Shown here: piece by piece, positions 62,273 to 64,000 of the stretch
Numbering within the stretch: position 1 is the stretch's first letter
Layout: each line of letters opens with the position of its first letter
Assembly: GCF_004123295.1 (NCBI RefSeq)
Contig: NZ_SDMK01000001.1
Coordinates: forward strand, 1,178,001-1,242,000
From: Silvibacterium dinghuense
GTDB taxonomy: Bacteria > Acidobacteriota > Terriglobia > Terriglobales > Acidobacteriaceae
DNA length: 64,000 nt
Reading direction: 5' to 3'
Translations under genes and position numbers: made by a program
Notes under the pieces: model-generated
The model's input: only the letters and a program-made list of their open reading frames with translations
Database searches by the model: none
Told to the model about the DNA's origin: nothing

Positions 62273-62842
62273 CTACGGATTCGGCGCTGCAGTCATAAGA
62301 TGCTGCCGAATCTGGTTGTAGGTTTGATTGTTGCCCCGCTGGATCTTTCCCTGGAGCTTGAGGTCTCCGGAATCGTCCGGATCGAAGATGATCCCGTCAG
62401 GCGTGTACTGTCCTTTGATTTCATAGGGATCATCCGCCGAGTTCGACGGATTCAGGATGTGAAGCACCATCTTGACCCGTTGGCCGTTATAAACAGGTTT
62501 TCCGTTCTGCATATCCTGAACCACCGGACTCACATCGAACGAACCAATTCGAATCGGATGCGCGTTCGCCTCCCCCTGCAGAAACAATTCACCGCTGCCA
62601 CCATAACGATCCACAAATCGATCTTCCACAGACAGAGTGAAGGCGATCGCGGCCTTCTTATGGGGCCATGTATAACCTGGCATGTTTGCGTTATATCCAC
62701 CTGTAATTTCGATCTCGCCGACCCACTGTCCTTTTGGACTGTTGGCATAGGAAATGCGGCCACCGAACAACAGTGCACGCAGGGGCGCCCAGCCCAGCCA
62801 GCAGATAACCCCGAGAACAACGACTCCGATAACCCAACGCAT
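62273..62842 (-). CDS. Single-pass membrane protein in the vgrG operon, unknown function
   Basis: The 189-residue protein has a ribosome-binding site before ATG 62842. One N-terminal membrane helix (MRWVIGVVVLGVICWLGWAP) anchors a soluble beta-rich domain of about 150 residues: SPKGQWVGEIEITGGYNANM, AAIAFTLSVEDRFVDRYGGS, IGSFDVSPVVQDMQNGKPVY and KGQYTPDGIIFDPDDSGDLK. The soluble part would be periplasmic. Its position directly after vgrG (29 bp) and before the 61432 gene suits a periplasmic immunity protein or an adaptor, but this is inference. No family recognised. Confidence 0.78.
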   Translation of the reverse strand: MRWVIGVVVLGVICWLGWAPLRALLFGGRISYANSPKGQWVGEIEITGGYNANMPGYTWPHKKAAIAFTLSVEDRFVDRYGGSGELFLQGEANAHPIRIGSFDVSPVVQDMQNGKPVYNGQRVKMVLHILNPSNSADDPYEIKGQYTPDGIIFDPDDSGDLKLQGKIQRGNNQTYNQIRQHLMTAAPNP

Positions 62843-62871
62843 AGCCCTTCTCCAATCAGCACAGCTCGCTG

Positions 62872-64000
62872 CTAACCGATATCCTTCGAGTAAAACTTCG
62901 ATTCAATGTGGACTCGACCTTCGGGAGCATGCAGGATGATGTCGCCGGTCTTCGATTCGATCGTTATATTGGTTCGACCGGTACTGTCGGATTTCTCGGT
63001 CATGCGGAGAATGTTGTTGTTGGGAGTAGCAAGGATCAGGGTTTCAACCCCGGCCTTATCCGACATCTGAATACGATTGCCGCTCTTCGTCATGATGCGC
63101 TTCACATCGTTATCCGCGATATCTCCGCCTCGTAACTCGGCGCGCGGCTGAGTCTGGACACCGTTCCAGAGGGCACCAAGAATCACAGGGCGCTCCGGAT
63201 CGCCATCCTCAAATGCGACTGCAACCTCGTCCCCGACTTCCGGCATAAACATGAAGCCTCGATCGGGACCGGCATGCGGAGAAACCGTCCGAGCCCAATG
63301 CGTGGAATCATCCTCCTGCCAGAAGAACTGCACCTTGACGCGACCCATCTTCTTCGGATCGTTATGGTCCACGACTCTCGCCGAAACGATGCCGCTCCAT
63401 GTCCGCGCGGGAGGCGGTTGCGGATTGCGGTAATTCTTCCAGGGAGTGCAGACGAAGGCATTGCTATAACCCCTCGGCGTCCAGCTATGAACCACACGGA
63501 TCACCCCGTATGTTCCCTTGGCATCGAGAGAACCTTCAATCTGGACGGTATCGCCGGCCTTTAACTGCTGATTGCGCGAGTGACCACTGCCGGTCACAGC
63601 ACCGCCAATCGAACGCACACTTTCTGACTGCAGCTGGGTCTGGAAGTCATCGAGCGTCATGGCGCGCGCACGCTGCGGCTCAAAGGCGGCCGGAAGCTTG
63701 CTTGAAGCCGACTGCACCGAGCTGGTCAGATGCTGCGCCCCGTCATAGAACGACGGCGGTGAGCTCACCTGCTGCAACGTGGTCGATTGCATCGCATGGT
63801 GGTCATAGTGCGATCCACTTACCGATGTCGGGGAAAGCACTCCGCTCAGGCGAAAGTCCAGCAGACCGTCCTCTCCACGCCATTGCAGGGTCGCACCACT
63901 CTGAAAAGCACTGAAGACCTCGATGCCGCCGTCCCTCGGCCGCAACCAGCAGTCGTAATCGTCCACAATTCGATTCAGAAAGGAGAAATCCGTCTCTCCG
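62872..64000 (-). CDS. vgrG: VgrG-like type VI secretion/contractile spike protein (5' end beyond the right edge)
   Basis: About 375 residues are visible and the gene continues past base 64000. The opening codons read GETDFSFLNRIVDDYDCWL, the usual VgrG pattern at the gp27-like domain. Further on come QLKAGDTVQIEGSLDAKG, then the gp5-like OB domain with KKMGRVKVQFFWQEDDSTHW, RTVSPHAGPDRGFMFMPEVG and VAVAFEDGDPERPVILGALW NG. The C-terminal short helix part is brief (TESKTGDIILHAPEGRVHIE), so the tip is short and carries no fused effector. VgrG forms the sharp trimer at the tip of a contractile injection tube. Downstream genes on the same strand are its likely cargo or partners. Confidence 0.9.
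   Translation of the reverse strand, partial: GETDFSFLNRIVDDYDCWLRPRDGGIEVFSAFQSGATLQWRGEDGLLDFRLSGVLSPTSVSGSHYDHHAMQSTTLQQVSSPPSFYDGAQHLTSSVQSASSKLPAAFEPQRARAMTLDDFQTQLQSESVRSIGGAVTGSGHSRNQQLKAGDTVQIEGSLDAKGTYGVIRVVHSWTPRGYSNAFVCTPWKNYRNPQPPPARTWSGIVSARVVDHNDPKKMGRVKVQFFWQEDDSTHWARTVSPHAGPDRGFMFMPEVGDEVAVAFEDGDPERPVILGALWNGVQTQPRAELRGGDIADNDVKRIMTKSGNRIQMSDKAGVETLILATPNNNILRMTEKSDSTGRTNITIESKTGDIILHAPEGRVHIESKFYSKDIG

Overview
The window looks like the chromosome of a soil acidobacterium (Acidobacteriota, probably Acidobacteriaceae/Terriglobia). This is inferred from the high GC content, a von Willebrand A protein of the 'VWFA-related acidobacterial domain' type, many secreted peptidases and esterases, and Gram-negative outer-membrane genes (lptE, a porin-like beta-barrel). 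No rRNA, tRNA, CRISPR array, prophage or insertion-sequence transposase was seen. The window is cut at both ends inside genes: a membrane protein at the left edge and a VgrG spike protein at the right edge, both on the minus strand.

Layout. 0-9 kb: a partial membrane protein, a secreted unknown, a membrane-anchored unknown, then holA-lptE, a DUF4242 protein, a Tat-exported aldo/keto reductase and ftsH. 9-18 kb: a GT-C type membrane protein behind a DPM1-like glycosyltransferase, a class III aminotransferase, the VWA protein, glutamyl-Q-tRNA(Asp) synthetase, an acetyltransferase and a Y-family DNA polymerase. 18-33 kb: an acyl-CoA carboxylase beta subunit, a cupin, a secreted S53 (sedolisin) peptidase, an MBL hydrolase overlapping a DPP4-like S9 peptidase, a zinc-ribbon coiled-coil protein, a 5'-nucleotidase-like HAD protein, an XRE-cupin regulator, an SDR39U1 epimerase, a fibronectin-III lipoprotein, an FAH hydrolase and a lactonase-like propeller. 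34-42 kb: transaldolase, a brnT-brnA toxin-antitoxin pair, cysS, then dnaG and rpoD with a tiny membrane ORF between them. 42-53 kb: an outer-membrane barrel, the heat-shock operon hrcA-grpE-dnaJ, a secreted unknown, an M13 peptidase, an EamA permease, a PEGA protein and a DnaC-like ATPase. 53-64 kb: a lipoprotein with three Ig-like repeats and a tannase-like hydrolase, an HSL-type esterase, rpmE-dusB, and a vgrG cluster with four unknown proteins.

The most unusual content lies between genes. Three families of short dispersed repeats, called A/A', B and C here, recur throughout. A and A' are hairpins with the same outer flanks but unrelated stem sequences. B (about 40-55 bp) almost always points the same end at a gene 3' end and twice forms inverted pairs. 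C (about 50-70 bp) sits directly on the stop codons of at least eight unrelated genes, always in the same orientation relative to the gene, and sometimes supplies the last codons and the stop. A and C often form a composite unit. These look like REP/MITE-type elements that have become gene 3'-end modules.

Starts were chosen by ribosome-binding site where possible. Several genes use GTG or TTG, and a few (the carboxylase, possibly rpoD) look leaderless.
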